The position numbers and the translations under genes are program-made. This document shows positions 1 through 8,162 of a DNA stretch of 33,366 bases, one piece after another. The notes below the pieces were generated by a model, which searched no databases, was not told the origin of the DNA, and was given only the letters and a program-made list of their open reading frames with translations. Position 1 is the first letter of the stretch; each line of letters starts with the position of its first letter. Source of the DNA: an uncultured Succiniclasticum sp. GTDB taxonomy: Bacteria; Bacillota; Negativicutes; Acidaminococcales; Acidaminococcaceae. The stretch is from the NCBI GenBank assembly GCA_905235335.1, contig CAJOKZ010000007.1, forward strand, positions 1-33,366. The letters are read 5' to 3'.

Positions 1-42
1 CTGGAAGCGGCCCGGGAGGATAGATTGTTGCCGGTCAGGAAC

Positions 43-75
43 AAAGCCCCCGCACATTGTGCGGGGGCTTTTTCT
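43..75 (+). terminator. Rho-independent terminator of the gene left of the window
   Basis: A perfect GC-rich stem (positions 45-55 pair with 59-69, loop of three bases) is followed by a run of T. It must serve a gene that ends at or before the left edge; no coding sequence can be assigned to bases 1-42. Confidence 0.9.
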
Positions 76-117
76 TGCTTGAAGATGGTAATTTTTTGAT
101 GAAATCATATTTATTAC

Positions 118-146
118 TTGTTCATTTTCTATAAACACGATATAAT
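118..146 (+). promoter_or_regulatory. Sigma-70-type promoter for dapF
   Basis: TTGTTC (118-123) and a perfect TATAAT (141-146) are separated by 17 bases and lie about 80 bases before the dapF start. This is inferred from consensus only. Confidence 0.7.
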
Positions 147-224
147 TAAATGATAAAATATTGACAATGAGAAGTACGAGAATCAATATCGAGAAGTGAT
201 TAAATGGAACAAGGGGAGGAAAGG

Positions 225-1133
225 ATGAAATTTCAATTTTCCAAGATGCACGGTTGCGGAAATGACTATGTTTATGTAGACTGTACTCGGCAAGAAATTT
301 CCAATCCTGAGGCTGTGGCAAGATATGTAAGCCGTTATCATTTTGGTATCGGGAGCGATGGACTGATTCTGATCTGTCCATCGGAGGTGGCCGATTTTAA
401 GATGCGCATGTTTAATGCTGATGGATCTGAAGGGAAGATGTGCGGAAATGGTATCCGTTGTGTGGCCAAGTTCGTCTTTGACCATCATCTGACTGATAAG
501 AATCCTGTTTCGATTGAAACACTATCCGGTATCAAAACGATTCAGCTCACAATAAAAAATGACAAGGTTACGGAAGCCAAAGTCGATATGGGAGAACCGG
601 AGACACGGCCCCGTATGATACCGATGATCACGGATCATTATATTTTTGTGGACCAGTCCCTGGTATTGCGGGAAACTACTATCGTTGGCACTGACAATAA
701 AACATATAAGGAAAAGTTTTTCTTTAATGGAACTGCTGTATCCATGGGAAGTCCTCATTTTGTAGTGTTTGTCCCTGATGTGGATTCCATCGATCTGGAG
801 GAATTGGGTCCCCAGTTTGAACATCACAAACTGTTCCCCGAAGGTGTCAATACTGAATTTGTTCAGGTTATAGATGATAATACGGTAAAATTCAGGGTAT
901 GGGAACGGGGAAGCGGGGAAACTCTGGCCTGTGGTACCGGCGCTTGTGCCGTGACCTATGCCTGCATCCGCTTGAAGAAAGCCGGGACTATGGATAAGCC
1001 ACTGAATCTCCAGGCCCGGGGTGGGCTGCTAAGGGTGACGTATGAAAGTGGGAGTAACCATATCTTCCTTCAGGGACCCGCTGTTGAAGTATTTACGGGT
1101 GAGACTGATATTCCGGACGATGAATTAATTTAA
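225..1133 (+). CDS. dapF: Diaminopimelate epimerase
   Basis: Converts LL-diaminopimelate to meso-diaminopimelate, the direct precursor of lysine and of the peptidoglycan cross-link; cytoplasmic and cofactor-free. The protein is 302 residues, a little longer than the usual ~275. Both catalytic cysteines are visible in their family contexts: Cys73 in MCGNGIRC and Cys236 in GETLACGTGAC. The N-terminal signature KMHGCGNDYVYVD is present. I place the start at ATG 225 because a GGGGAGGA ribosome binding site sits just before it; an upstream in-frame ATG at 204 lacks one. dapL follows after 112 bases, so the two consecutive steps of the aminotransferase variant of the pathway lie together. Identification is secure. 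Confidence 0.97.
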   Translation: MKFQFSKMHGCGNDYVYVDCTRQEISNPEAVARYVSRYHFGIGSDGLILICPSEVADFKMRMFNADGSEGKMCGNGIRCVAKFVFDHHLTDKNPVSIETLSGIKTIQLTIKNDKVTEAKVDMGEPETRPRMIPMITDHYIFVDQSLVLRETTIVGTDNKTYKEKFFFNGTAVSMGSPHFVVFVPDVDSIDLEELGPQFEHHKLFPEGVNTEFVQVIDDNTVKFRVWERGSGETLACGTGACAVTYACIRLKKAGTMDKPLNLQARGGLLRVTYESGSNHIFLQGPAVEVFTGETDIPDDELI

Positions 1134-1245
1134 CAATTATGCAAACAATGCGATTTATGCTGTTTTATTATTACCGGTGTTACATGATAAAACCGGATAA
1201 ATAAGCGTATTGGAATAAATTATGGAATGAGGGGGAAAAGGCTGT

Positions 1246-2448
1246 ATGGCATGGGTAAATGAAAATTATGCTGCACTGGAGGATAGCTATCTGTTTTCTG
1301 AGGTGGCGCATAGGGTTGCGGCATTTACTGCGGTACATCCGGAAAAGAAGATTATCCGGCTGGGGATTGGGGATGTGACACTGCCCCTTGCTCCGGTTGT
1401 GGTAGAGGCGATGCAAAGAGCGGTTTTCGAAATGGGTGTGAAGGAAACTTTTCGGGGTTATGGGCCGGAACAGGGCTACGATTTCCTGCACGAGGCGCTG
1501 GTGAAATATTATGCCGGATTCGGCGTTTCGCTGGAATCATCAGAAATTTTTATCAGTGATGGCGCAAAAAGTGATTGTGGCAATATTACAGATATTTTTG
1601 ACGATGCCAATATCATCCTGGTCCCGGATCCGGTCTATCCGGTATATCTTGATACGAACATCATGCGCGGGCGTCGGATCATCTTCATGAAGGGAAGCCC
1701 GGAAAACCAGTTTCTGCCGATGCCGGATGATGCCGTCAAAGCTGATATCATATACCTGTGTTCGCCTAATAATCCGACAGGTGCAGCGTATTCCAAAGAG
1801 CAGTTGGAAGCATGGGTGGCCTATGCAAGGAAGCAGGATGCGGTAATTTTATATGATGCCGCTTACGAAGCGTTTATAGGGGATGAAACATTACCACGCA
1901 GCATTTTTCTGGTGGAAGGCGCAAAGGAATGTGCGATTGAATTGTGTTCGCTGTCCAAAACTGCAGGATTTACTGGAACCCGTTGCGGGTATACGGTGGT
2001 TCCGAAGGTGTTGAAACGAAAAACGAAGACGGGGAAGGAACTGTTTTTAAATAAGATGTGGCTGCGCCGACAGACTACCAAATTTAACGGAGTTCCCTAT
2101 ATAGTCCAACGAGGGGCCGAGGCGGTATTCACGCCAGAAGGACAGAAGCAGTGCAGGGAAAATCTGGCATATTATAAAGAAAATGCCAAACTAATCGGGA
2201 ATGTGCTGGAAGAGAAAAATATCTCGTATTATGGCGGAAAAAATTCACCTTATATCTGGATGCAGTGCCCGAACCACATGAAGTCGTGGGAATTTTTTGA
2301 TTATCTGTTGGAAAACCTGGGGATCGTGGGGACGCCCGGTTCCGGGTTTGGAAGCATGGGAGAAGGCTGGTTCCGCCTGACTGCATTTGCCAGCCGGGAG
2401 GCAACGCAGGAGGCCGTGGAGCGCTTCCGCAGTTTGCCGCCACAATAA
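1246..2448 (+). CDS. dapL: LL-diaminopimelate aminotransferase
   Basis: PLP-dependent aminotransferase that makes LL-diaminopimelate directly from tetrahydrodipicolinate with glutamate as amino donor, bypassing the acylated DapD/DapC/DapE route. The 400-residue length fits the DapL family. Visible landmarks are SPNNPTGA (173-180), the PLP-ring aspartate in YDAAYEAF (around 204) and the Schiff-base lysine K238 in SLSKTAGFTGTRCGY. The early segment RLGIGDVTLPLAP and the GYGPEQGY stretch are typical of DapL rather than of general aspartate aminotransferases. The ATG has a GAGGGGG ribosome binding site about ten bases upstream. Its product is the substrate of the DapF encoded just before it. No separate strong promoter was recognised in the 112-base gap. 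Confidence 0.93.
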   Translation: MAWVNENYAALEDSYLFSEVAHRVAAFTAVHPEKKIIRLGIGDVTLPLAPVVVEAMQRAVFEMGVKETFRGYGPEQGYDFLHEALVKYYAGFGVSLESSEIFISDGAKSDCGNITDIFDDANIILVPDPVYPVYLDTNIMRGRRIIFMKGSPENQFLPMPDDAVKADIIYLCSPNNPTGAAYSKEQLEAWVAYARKQDAVILYDAAYEAFIGDETLPRSIFLVEGAKECAIELCSLSKTAGFTGTRCGYTVVPKVLKRKTKTGKELFLNKMWLRRQTTKFNGVPYIVQRGAEAVFTPEGQKQCRENLAYYKENAKLIGNVLEEKNISYYGGKNSPYIWMQCPNHMKSWEFFDYLLENLGIVGTPGSGFGSMGEGWFRLTAFASREATQEAVERFRSLPPQ

Positions 2449-2469
2449 ATTTTCTAAAATGACTTAACT

Positions 2470-2498
2470 TTGTCACAAATAAGGATTAAAATAATAAT
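2470..2498 (+). promoter_or_regulatory. Probable promoter for the small secreted protein gene
   Basis: TTGTCA (2470-2475), 17-base spacer, AATAAT (2493-2498), with the start codon 65 bases downstream. It could also be the promoter for the Septu-like pair if the 3005 terminator is read through. Confidence 0.5.
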
Positions 2499-2562
2499 GC
2501 AAAGATAGTTTGTGTAACAATCGGAATTACAAAAATTGAATTATCAAAGGAGGATAATACCG

Positions 2563-2994
2563 ATGAAAAAGAAATTTATGTTGTTTTTAATGGCTGTAAT
2601 GGTGAGTGTTTCCGCAGTATGTTTTGCCAGCTATGGTACGGACTTGGATGCTGAGACAAAAATCGTGGATCAGTTCTTTACAGGAAAGGACTATAATAAA
2701 GTCGTTTCCCTTTTGGATCCGGCCCTTGCCAAAGATCTGACTGCAGAAAGATACAATAACATGTTCGCCGAAATGAATAAAGACCTCGGAAAGATGACGA
2801 GTAAGGATCTTCGCATTTACCGGGTGTTTGAGGACGGGCATATCTTATCGTATGCTGCAAATTTTGAAAAGGGAAAGACCATGGCTCTGGATGTTGTGTT
2901 TAAAGCCGAAAAGAATAAATTTTCCATTGTAGATTTCCGTATTTTTGATCCCAATGCACAGGCTCCTGCAGATAATGGTGCAGAAAAGAAATAA
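2563..2994 (+). CDS. Small secreted protein, DUF3887-like
   Basis: A 143-residue protein with a clear Sec signal peptide: MKKK, a hydrophobic core (about residues 5-19) and a probable cleavage after CFA at residue 22. The mature part of about 120 residues resembles DUF3887-type small alpha+beta domains by its layout: a helix with FFTGKDYNKVVSLLD, a second helix, then strands ending in FSIVDFRIFDP. That family link is from memory of the pattern and should be treated as weak. The start is ATG 2563 behind an AAAGGAGG site; an upstream in-frame TTG at 2536 has no such site and would bury the signal peptide. A strong terminator follows the stop codon. Function unknown. Confidence 0.75.
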   Translation: MKKKFMLFLMAVMVSVSAVCFASYGTDLDAETKIVDQFFTGKDYNKVVSLLDPALAKDLTAERYNNMFAEMNKDLGKMTSKDLRIYRVFEDGHILSYAANFEKGKTMALDVVFKAEKNKFSIVDFRIFDPNAQAPADNGAEKK

Positions 2995-3004
2995 TACAAA
3001 ACCG

Positions 3005-3037
3005 AACCGGGCAGGTAAAACTGTCCGGTTTTTTTAT
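3005..3037 (+). terminator. Terminator abutting the ribosome binding site of the ATPase gene
   Basis: Bases 3005-3014 pair with 3021-3030 (ten pairs, one G-U) with a six-base loop, followed by T7. The AAAGGAGG site of the next gene begins only a few bases after the T run, so there is no room for a promoter between terminator and gene. Confidence 0.85.
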
Positions 3038-3057
3038 AAAGGAGGCAATGGCGTCCT

Positions 3058-4407
3058 ATGCATGTATCAAAGATAAGAATGAGGAATTTTCGTTGCTATA
3101 CGGATTTTACTATGGAGTTCAGTCCAAATCTGACAGTAATCGTCGCGGAGAACGGAAAGGGGAAAACGGCGATCCTGGATGGTCTTGCGATAGCCATGGC
3201 ACCCTATCTGGCTGCTTTTTCGGGAATCAGGACACGGAATATCCAGTCGAATGATGTCCGTATGGTGCTGGAAGTGGCGACATCACGAAAAGAACTGCAG
3301 ATACAGCGGATGAAATATTTGCTTCCAGTGGTTCTGGAAATGGAAGTATTAGGAACCGATGGCAAGCCGTATTCCTGGAAAAGGGAGTTAAAGACAGTAA
3401 AGGGGCGAACTTCTTCCGTTACGGCCAAGTTTATTGCCGATTACGGAAAAAAAGTGGTCGAGGAACTTAATCGTCCCAATGATGCAGATATTATCCTTCC
3501 GGTCCTGGGATATTACGGCACCAGTCGTATGTGGAATGACAGCGTGCTGCTAAAACGGAAGGATGTTAACCTGTCCCGGACCAGCGGATATGTGGAATGC
3601 CTTGAGCCAAGCGGATCTTACAACACATTTGCCCAATGGTTCCGATACGCTTCGGAAAGCGCACTGGAGTATGACCGTATCATTGCGGAAAAACATCTGG
3701 ATGCGAAAAATCCATACAAAAATATTTTGAATGCTGTTAACAGGGCCATCATCACCTGTATCGAAAGTATGGGATGGAATGATTTAAAGTACAGTTTTGC
3801 AGCGCAGAACCTTCTGATTTGTCATCCGCAAAAAGGGGAACTGCCATTGGATGCCATGAGCGACGGGGCCCGCAGTGTCATCAGCATGGCAGCGGATATC
3901 GCCTATCGTATGGCACGACTGAATCCTGATTTAGGGGAAGAAGTGACGCTGAAAACACCCGGTGTCATTTTGATTGATGAAGTAGATATGCACCTGCATC
4001 CCTCCTGGCAGCAGACCGTTGTGAACGATCTGCGGAAAGCATTTCCGAGTGTTCAGTTCATTGTTACAACCCACAGCCCGCAGGTACTGACCAGCGTTCC
4101 CGCAGACTGTATCCGCATTCTGCGCTGGGATAATGATCTTGTGGATATTGAAGAGCCCGTATTCTCGCTGGGAGCGGAAAGCAGTCAGTTGTTATGGGAT
4201 ATACAGCATGTGGCAAGCCGTCCGTTGACACTTCCTATCGTTAGGACACTGCAGCGGTATCTGCAACTGGTCAATGAGGATAAGTGGGACAGCGAAGAGG
4301 CTCTTACACTGCGTAAACAGCTGGATCAATGGTCCAAGGGCCGGGAACCTGCGCTGTTACGGGCGGATATGGATATCCGTGTCCGTAATTTCCGCAGAAA
4401 AAAATAG
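3058..4407 (+). CDS. ptuA: AAA ATPase of a Septu-like (PtuA) defence pair
   Basis: A 449-residue ABC-type ATPase of the AAA_15/AAA_21 (RecF/OLD-like) class. In order: N-terminal KIRMRNFRCY strand, Walker A ENGKGKTAILDGLA (K36, T37), a long insert of about 230 residues, an ABC-signature-like segment LDAMSDGARSVISMAA (265-280), Walker B VILIDEVD (303-310) followed by MHLHPSWQQ, and the switch histidine H339 in IVTTHSPQVL. No TOPRIM domain is visible after it, which argues against an OLD nuclease. The next gene codes for a TIGR02646-type HNH protein, and this pairing is that of PtuA/PtuB from Septu systems and of the effector half of Ec78-type retrons. In Septu the ATPase complex controls the nuclease on phage infection; that role is inferred here. 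The start at ATG 3058 is about 13 bases from AAAGGAGG, slightly long; an ATG at 3048 is better spaced but opens a different 68-codon frame. Confidence 0.8.
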   Translation: MHVSKIRMRNFRCYTDFTMEFSPNLTVIVAENGKGKTAILDGLAIAMAPYLAAFSGIRTRNIQSNDVRMVLEVATSRKELQIQRMKYLLPVVLEMEVLGTDGKPYSWKRELKTVKGRTSSVTAKFIADYGKKVVEELNRPNDADIILPVLGYYGTSRMWNDSVLLKRKDVNLSRTSGYVECLEPSGSYNTFAQWFRYASESALEYDRIIAEKHLDAKNPYKNILNAVNRAIITCIESMGWNDLKYSFAAQNLLICHPQKGELPLDAMSDGARSVISMAADIAYRMARLNPDLGEEVTLKTPGVILIDEVDMHLHPSWQQTVVNDLRKAFPSVQFIVTTHSPQVLTSVPADCIRILRWDNDLVDIEEPVFSLGAESSQLLWDIQHVASRPLTLPIVRTLQRYLQLVNEDKWDSEEALTLRKQLDQWSKGREPALLRADMDIRVRNFRRKK

Positions 4408-4481
4408 ATTAGCGCCAGATTACAGGCAGAAAAAATTCGGGACGGGAAGATGGCACATGTTCAGCAGGGGAGGCGTGATAT

Positions 4482-5261
4482 ATGAAACGGGTACAAAAAA
4501 GTCCGGATGAACCGGTTTTGCTGGCTCGCTATAAACAACGCTATCCCCACGATACCTGGGACAAGTTCCACCACCGCAGCAGGGACGGTTATAGGCAGCT
4601 TAAATGGCAGATACTACATGATCAGCATGGGTTGTGTGCATACTGTGAAATTGATATCAGGCTGACAGATGAAGAGAACATGGTAGATGATTTCCGTGTG
4701 GAACATTTTCATCCGAAAAATGGAACGGAATATGAAGAGAAGAATTATCACCTTGAATGGGAAAACATGTTGGGAGCCTGCCATGGTGGGAGCCAGCCCC
4801 GGGTGGAGGGTGCGGGTTATCGTTTTTCCCGGATCAAGGAAGACAGGAGTTGCGACGTCCCTAAAGGTGGAAAGTCTATTCAGGCGGAAATACTGAATCC
4901 GTTGCAGATTCCGGCAAAGGAACGATTGTTTTCTTTTGATTCTTTTTCCGGTGCTATGTCGGTGGACAGGGAATCCTGTCCGGATGCATTGCGTATAAAA
5001 GCAGAAAACACGATTAGGGAACTGAATCTGAATGCGCCGCGTCTGAAACGGCTGCGTAAAGCGGTCATTGAAGTGCTGCAGGAGCAGGTTGCGGAAATGA
5101 CAGGGCTGGGGATGTCCGTTGGGGATTCGTTGGAGCAGTTGGCCAAAGAACTGTTAGTTCCGAATTCAGAAGATAAATATCCGGCATTTTTTACAACAAT
5201 CCGCTGGTTTTTGGGAGAGGCGGCTGAAACGGTGTTGAGGGAGCGAAACTATTTGATATGA
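4482..5261 (+). CDS. ptuB: HNH endonuclease of a Septu-like (PtuB) defence pair
   Basis: A 259-residue protein with the layout of the TIGR02646 family (PtuB / retron-associated HNH). Visible are the zinc pair C52-x2-C55 in GLCAYCEIDI, the HNH core VEHFHPKN (73-80, with H75 and H77), ENMLGACHGG (94-103, N95, C100, H101), a further cysteine at 124 in SCDVPKGGK, the ILNPLQI strand, and the conserved C-terminal IRELNLNAPRLKRLR. All expected metal and catalytic residues seem present, so the protein is probably active. It starts at ATG 4482 with AGGGGAGG upstream, 74 bases after the ATPase gene, and has no promoter of its own that I can see. In the family the nuclease cuts DNA when released from ATP-dependent inhibition by PtuA; here that is inference. 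No reverse transcriptase or retron RNA is nearby. Confidence 0.82.
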   Translation: MKRVQKSPDEPVLLARYKQRYPHDTWDKFHHRSRDGYRQLKWQILHDQHGLCAYCEIDIRLTDEENMVDDFRVEHFHPKNGTEYEEKNYHLEWENMLGACHGGSQPRVEGAGYRFSRIKEDRSCDVPKGGKSIQAEILNPLQIPAKERLFSFDSFSGAMSVDRESCPDALRIKAENTIRELNLNAPRLKRLRKAVIEVLQEQVAEMTGLGMSVGDSLEQLAKELLVPNSEDKYPAFFTTIRWFLGEAAETVLRERNYLI

Positions 5262-5304
5262 TCAAAGTATCGTGATTCCTATGTGATATGAAAATAACAA
5301 CAGA

Positions 5305-5470
5305 TTAAGGAAACGCTGATTAATTCGTCTGCACGCTGACCGGTGCTTTTTGTGACTGACTGCGTCAATGACCCTCAACGCAGCTGCGGCTGCGCCTTCG
5401 GGCCATTTCCTTGTCAGTCGCAAAAAGCCCTCGCTCATCGCACAAACTCATTTAATCAGCGTCTCCTTAA
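5305..5470. repeat. MITE-like inverted-repeat element, 166 bp
   Basis: Outer 19-base inverted repeats (5305-5323 and 5452-5470, 18 of 19 matching, each ending in TTAA) enclose a second inverted pair (5345-5360 and 5413-5428, 15 of 16 matching). The centre (5361-5412) is G+C-rich with small self-complementary segments. No credible gene lies inside. Nested repeats with matching ends fit a miniature inverted-repeat transposable element or a large folded RNA. No second copy was found in this window. Confidence 0.65.
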
Positions 5471-5481
5471 GAAATACGGCA

Positions 5482-5535
5482 GGCAAAGCATTTGCGGTTT
5501 CTGTGAGGGAGACCAGATGCTTTGCCATTTTCTTT
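5482..5535 (+). terminator. Possible terminator downstream of the Septu-like pair
   Basis: Bases 5482-5491 and 5517-5526 form a perfect 10-bp inverted repeat with a 25-base loop, followed by a T-rich ATTTTCTTTAT. The large loop makes this a weak call. The rest of 5262-5755 outside the inverted-repeat element holds no recognisable gene. Confidence 0.35.
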
Positions 5536-5755
5536 ATCATCCCGGCAGGATTTTTTTTCTTTCGGTAGAATAAGAATAGTTAAAGTATCGCCGGATATTT
5601 CATCGCAGTTTTTCTGAACATCTGGCGGATCGTACCCTTTGACGGTTGTTATTTTGTTTTAACAATACTGTCGGGGATTGCGGGGTGGACAGCCCCAGAA
5701 AAATCCGGGAGGAGATTCAAGCACTTGTTTTGGTGTTTGGATAAAGCACGATATT

Positions 5756-7120
5756 ATGTTGAATACAAAAGCATTCAAAGCATATGATATCCGGGGAATA
5801 TATCCGGAGGAAGTGAATGAAGAGCTGGCTTATCGTGTGGGCAAAGTATTTTGCGCTTTGTTCGGTGCGGAATCTGTGGTCGTGGGGCGAGATATCAGGC
5901 TGACCGGACCCGGGCTGGTCCGGGCCCTGTGCGATGGATTGCGGGACGGCGGGGCCAATGTGATCAATATCGGTCAGTGCGGGACGGAAATGATTTATTT
6001 CGCGACTGCATATCTGGATGCGGACGGCGGGATTATGGTTACCGCCAGTCATAACCCGGCGGATTATAACGGGATGAAACTGGTTCGGAAGGATGCACGG
6101 CCTGTGGGCACGGACAGCGGACTGAAAGAAATCGGGGAGATGGTTAAGGGGGACGATTTTCCCCACCATCTGGTAGCCGGCAAAGCGCGGGGCATCCTTA
6201 CGGAACAGGATATTACGGAACCGTATGTTGATCACATATTAAAATATATAGATCCGGCCAGATTGAAAACGGTGAAAATTGTCGCAAATCCTGGAAACGG
6301 AGGGGCGGGTCCTGTGCTGGACGCGTTGGAAAAGCATCTGCCGTTCCATTTGGTGAAAGTGAATTACGAGCCGGACGGCACGTTTCCTAACGGGGTACCC
6401 AATCCCATGCTGGAGGAAAACCGGAAATATACCGCGGAAGCCGTGCTGAAACATCACGCGGATTTTGGGATTGCCTGGGACGGGGATTTTGATCGGTGTT
6501 TCTTCTGCGATGAAAAAGGCAGGTTTGTGGAAGGATATTATCTTGTCGGATTACTGGCGGAGAATTTCCTGCACAAATATCCGGGTTGTAAAATTGTTTA
6601 CGATCCCAGATTGGTCTGGAACACAGAAAACATTGTAAAAAGCCATGACGGAATTCCAATTCGCTGTAAAAGCGGACATGTCTTTATGAAACAGTGTATG
6701 CGGGAAAACGATGCGGTTTACGGTGGCGAGATGTCCAGCCATCATTATTTCCGTGACTTTTCCTTCTGCGACAGCGGTATGATCACGGCGCTTATTGTTT
6801 CCGAAATGATCTGTTCTTCCGGAAAAAAATTGTCAGAACTGATTGGGGCTATGGAAGATGCATTCCCCTGCAGCGGGGAGATCAACCGTAAGGTTAAAGA
6901 CAGTGGGACAGTTCTTGCAAAGTTGGAAAGAAAATATGAAGAAGGCAAAGCGGACAGACTGGACGGCCTCAGTGTGGAATTTCCCGATTGGCGGTTTAAC
7001 CTCCGGGCATCCAATACGGAACCGGTAATACGGTTGAACGTGGAAACAAGGGGTGACAGGGATTTGTTGCAAGAAAAGACGAAGGAATTATTACAGGAAA
7101 TAGGCGGTGAACCGGCATGA
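5756..7120 (+). CDS. Phosphomannomutase/phosphoglucomutase
   Basis: Alpha-D-phosphohexomutase interconverting hexose 6-phosphate and 1-phosphate, feeding nucleotide-sugar synthesis. The 454-residue length and all four family loops fit: the phosphoserine loop TASHNPADYNGMK (S98), the Mg-binding DGDFD (242-246), the sugar-binding loop GEMSSHH (324-330) and the phosphate loop RASNTEPVIR (417-426). GEMSS with H is typical of the ManB/AlgC group that accepts both mannose and glucose phosphates. The next gene, galU, uses glucose 1-phosphate and overlaps it by four bases, which favours the glucose role. ATG 5756 starts the recognisable N-terminus (KAFKAYDIRG), but no good ribosome binding site precedes it; the nearest GGGAGGAG is more than 40 bases upstream. 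That region may be a leader. Confidence 0.92.
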   Translation: MLNTKAFKAYDIRGIYPEEVNEELAYRVGKVFCALFGAESVVVGRDIRLTGPGLVRALCDGLRDGGANVINIGQCGTEMIYFATAYLDADGGIMVTASHNPADYNGMKLVRKDARPVGTDSGLKEIGEMVKGDDFPHHLVAGKARGILTEQDITEPYVDHILKYIDPARLKTVKIVANPGNGGAGPVLDALEKHLPFHLVKVNYEPDGTFPNGVPNPMLEENRKYTAEAVLKHHADFGIAWDGDFDRCFFCDEKGRFVEGYYLVGLLAENFLHKYPGCKIVYDPRLVWNTENIVKSHDGIPIRCKSGHVFMKQCMRENDAVYGGEMSSHHYFRDFSFCDSGMITALIVSEMICSSGKKLSELIGAMEDAFPCSGEINRKVKDSGTVLAKLERKYEEGKADRLDGLSVEFPDWRFNLRASNTEPVIRLNVETRGDRDLLQEKTKELLQEIGGEPA

Positions 7121-8007
7121 GCATGAAATTTAAAACGATTACCCGGGCCGTGATTCCGGCGGCTGGCCTGGGAACCCGTTTTTTACCGGCTACCAAGGCC
7201 ACCCCGAAAGAGATGCTTCCAATCGTAGACAAGCCTACGATACAGTACATTGTAGAGGAAGCACTGGGCAGCGGTATCGAAGACATCCTGATCATTACCG
7301 GCCGCAGCAAACGGGCTATCGAAGACCACTTTGACCGGAGCGTCGAACTGGAATTAAACCTGGAAGAAAAAGGAAAGCAGGAACTGCTGGATATGGTGCG
7401 TGGCATTTCAGAAATCCGTATCCACTATATCCGTCAAAAAGAGCCAAGGGGACTGGGACACGCTATTTTATGCGCCAAACAGTTTATTGGAAATGAACCC
7501 TTTGCCGTATTGTTAGGCGATGATGTAGTGTATAATGATGAAAAACCTGCGTTGCGCCAGCTGATTGATATTTATGAACGGACAGGTGCTTCGGTCCTGG
7601 GTGTTCAGCAGGTGCCTCATGATAAAGTGTCTTCTTATGGCATTGTAGCGACGCGTGGCACCAGCGATCCGAGAACTTTTGCAGTAGCTGACATGGTGGA
7701 AAAGCCCCCTGTGGAGGAGGCGCCTTCCGATATGGCCGTGCTGGGGCGGTATATCATCACTCCGGAGATTTTTGAGATATTGGAACGGACCGATCCGGGC
7801 GCAGGCGGGGAGATCCAGCTGACAGACGGTTTGCGTGCCTTGTTGAAAATCCAGCCGATCTATGCGTATAATTTTGAAGGCCGCCGTTATGATGTAGGAG
7901 ACAAACAGGGTTTTCTGGAGGCTTCCGTCGAATATGCCTTGCGCCGGCCGGAATTACGGACCGGATTTTTACAATACCTGAACGGGATTGTTAAAAAAGA
8001 GAAATGA
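7117..8007 (+). CDS. galU: UTP-glucose-1-phosphate uridylyltransferase
   Basis: Makes UDP-glucose from UTP and glucose 1-phosphate. The 296-residue protein carries the nucleotidyltransferase signature PAAGLGTRFLPATKATPKE near the N-terminus, VDKPTIQYIVEEA, the GLGHAILCAK segment and the metal-site LLGDDV. Its ATG overlaps the stop of the upstream mutase gene (ATGA), a sign of translational coupling; an ATG two codons later is an alternative start. Together with the mutase before it and galE after it this gives a glucose-6-phosphate to UDP-galactose route for surface glycans. A terminator lies about 85 bases downstream, so galE is probably expressed separately. Confidence 0.95.
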   Translation: MSMKFKTITRAVIPAAGLGTRFLPATKATPKEMLPIVDKPTIQYIVEEALGSGIEDILIITGRSKRAIEDHFDRSVELELNLEEKGKQELLDMVRGISEIRIHYIRQKEPRGLGHAILCAKQFIGNEPFAVLLGDDVVYNDEKPALRQLIDIYERTGASVLGVQQVPHDKVSSYGIVATRGTSDPRTFAVADMVEKPPVEEAPSDMAVLGRYIITPEIFEILERTDPGAGGEIQLTDGLRALLKIQPIYAYNFEGRRYDVGDKQGFLEASVEYALRRPELRTGFLQYLNGIVKKEK

Positions 8008-8079
8008 ACCTGTGAAAAGAAAAATCTTTGGTTTCATCTGATCGGACAGATATGATTCAAAGTCCGGTTATGCTTTTAT

Positions 8080-8108
8080 TTGGTAAATCAGGCCGCTTGA
8101 TGTATAAT
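8080..8108 (+). promoter_or_regulatory. Probable galE promoter lying inside the galU terminator
   Basis: TTGGTA (8080-8085), 17-base spacer and a perfect TATAAT (8103-8108). The -10 box is in the loop of the hairpin described at 8092-8132. A second TATAAT at 8132-8137 has no -35 partner. Confidence 0.5.
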
Positions 8109-8132
8109 AAAAACAAGCGGCTTTTTATTTTT
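8092..8132 (+). terminator. Rho-independent terminator after galU
   Basis: An 8-bp perfect stem (8092-8099 with 8114-8121) and an 11-base T-rich run. The 14-base A+T loop contains a TATAAT. Confidence 0.8.
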
Positions 8133-8162
8133 ATAATATAATTATACAAGGAGACTATAGCT

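Noticed and set aside
3048-3254. Sixty-eight-codon frame with a better spaced ATG after AAAGGAGG
   Set aside because: It lies inside the ATPase gene in another frame, has no recognisable motif, and the ATPase frame carries all family motifs.
3058-5261. Retron with PtuAB effectors
   Set aside because: No reverse transcriptase gene or msr/msd-like inverted repeat pair is found on either side; the downstream inverted-repeat element has transposon-like ends.
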